NCBI RefSeq assembly: GCF_040530035.1
Contig: NZ_JBEWCD010000001.1
Coordinates: 2,294,001 to 2,358,000 of the forward strand
Source of the DNA: Roseibium sp. HPY-6
GTDB lineage: Bacteria; Pseudomonadota; Alphaproteobacteria; Rhizobiales; Stappiaceae
Direction of reading: 5' to 3'
Length of the DNA: 64,000 nt
Below the pieces are notes generated by a model. That model saw nothing but the letters and a program-made list of their open reading frames with translations. It did not search any database and was not told the DNA's origin. The stretch's first letter is position 1. Every line of letters begins with the position of its first letter. The position numbers were made by a program, and so were the translations under genes. This document shows positions 63,770-64,000 of this stretch, in pieces.

Positions 63770-64000
63770 TTGGGCAAGGTAACCGGTTTTTTGGAAATCG
63801 ATCGTCAGGAGCAGAAGTACCAGCCGGCTTCTGACCGGATCCGGCATTTCCGCGAATTCACGATCCCGCTGAACGATCAGGAAGTGGCCAATCAGGCGGC
63901 TCGTTGCATGGATTGCGGCATTCCGTTCTGTCACGGTCCCGACGGGTGCCCGGTCAACAACCAGATTCCGGACTGGAACGATCTGGTGTACCAGGGCGAC
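63770..64000 (+). CDS. gltD: Glutamate synthase small subunit, 5' part (cut by window edge)
   Basis: The first 77 codons only. It reads [19 protein letters not shown] and then [19 protein letters not shown], the cysteine cluster that binds the [4Fe-4S] centres of GltD. The start is TTG 63770 with AGGAGG five bases upstream. GltD takes electrons from NADPH through FAD and passes them to GltB. It lies 87 bp after gltB in the same operon. Confidence 0.95.
   Translation, partial: MGKVTGFLEIDRQEQKYQPASDRIRHFREFTIPLNDQEVANQAARCMDCGIPFCHGPDGCPVNNQIPDWNDLVYQGD

Noticed and set aside
62702..63934. 410-codon open frame antisense to gltB
   Set aside because: Its residues mirror the codon pattern of gltB on the other strand; no family resemblance, and gltB is certain.
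1..64000. CRISPR arrays, transposons, integrases, prophage genes, toxin-antitoxin pairs
   Set aside because: I looked for regularly spaced repeats, transposase or integrase motifs and paired small genes and found none I could support.

Overview
The window is ordinary chromosomal DNA of an alphaproteobacterium, most likely Hyphomicrobiales and perhaps close to Roseibium/Labrenzia/Stappia. This placement is inferred from gene content: trcR (DUF1013), rcdA (DUF1465), gapR (DUF2312), cpdR, DUF1192, DUF1244, DUF1036, DUF882, an alphaproteobacterial aa3-oxidase subunit IV and a ROSE-like thermometer. Coding density is high and composition looks even. I see no insertion sequence, prophage, integrase or CRISPR array.

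Layout. 1-11 kb: a LysR regulator, a DUF6980-like protein, an M50B-like membrane protein, a TetR-Rieske oxygenase-small membrane protein operon with two upstream operators, trcR, a quinone oxidoreductase, DUF1192, a probable small RNA, rcdA, and a TetR/fatty acid hydroxylase pair sharing a perfect palindrome. 11-20 kb: rpmE, an MsbA-like exporter, and a six-gene minus-strand operon (binding protein, two ATPases, two permeases, EamA exporter; all junctions overlap) preceded by a Zur-like box. 20-33 kb: a MerR-SDR operon with a 19-bp-spacer promoter, a second SDR, prpE, a TauE/SafE permease, an acyl-CoA synthetase, two YdcH-like proteins, purEK, a MATE pump, rpsU, a TPR lipoprotein and an NAD(P)H oxidoreductase. 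33-52 kb: an RluA-type synthase, oxidase subunit IV, pepF-HDOD-ABC1 kinase, a sigma-54 activator, a DUF882 protein, gapR, DUF1244, two N-formylglutamate amidohydrolases, DUF1036-pyk, rpmJ, tRNA-Val(GAC), cpdR and hisN. 52-64 kb: a lipase-like hydrolase, a Gly/His-rich secreted protein, a thermosensor-controlled hsp20, a Rid protein, a threonine aldolase-like enzyme, a complete bufferin operon (bufABCD) and gltB with the start of gltD.

How genes work together. RcdA and CpdR are components of the ClpXP adaptor pathway that degrades CtrA; TrcR and GapR are cell-cycle and nucleoid factors, so four such genes lie within 44 kb. bufA encodes a secreted four-cysteine precursor, BufB/BufC are its modification enzyme and partner, and BufD is a DoxX membrane protein; the family is linked to copper buffering. 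The importer-EamA operon is the least explained system: a NikA/CntA-like binding protein, a Zur-like operator and a translationally coupled exporter suggest metal or metallophore traffic, but no metallophore synthesis gene is present.

Limits: product names come from reading motifs and family resemblance, without database searches. Start sites were moved from the longest frame where a Shine-Dalgarno sequence, operator overlap or family N-terminus favoured another codon.
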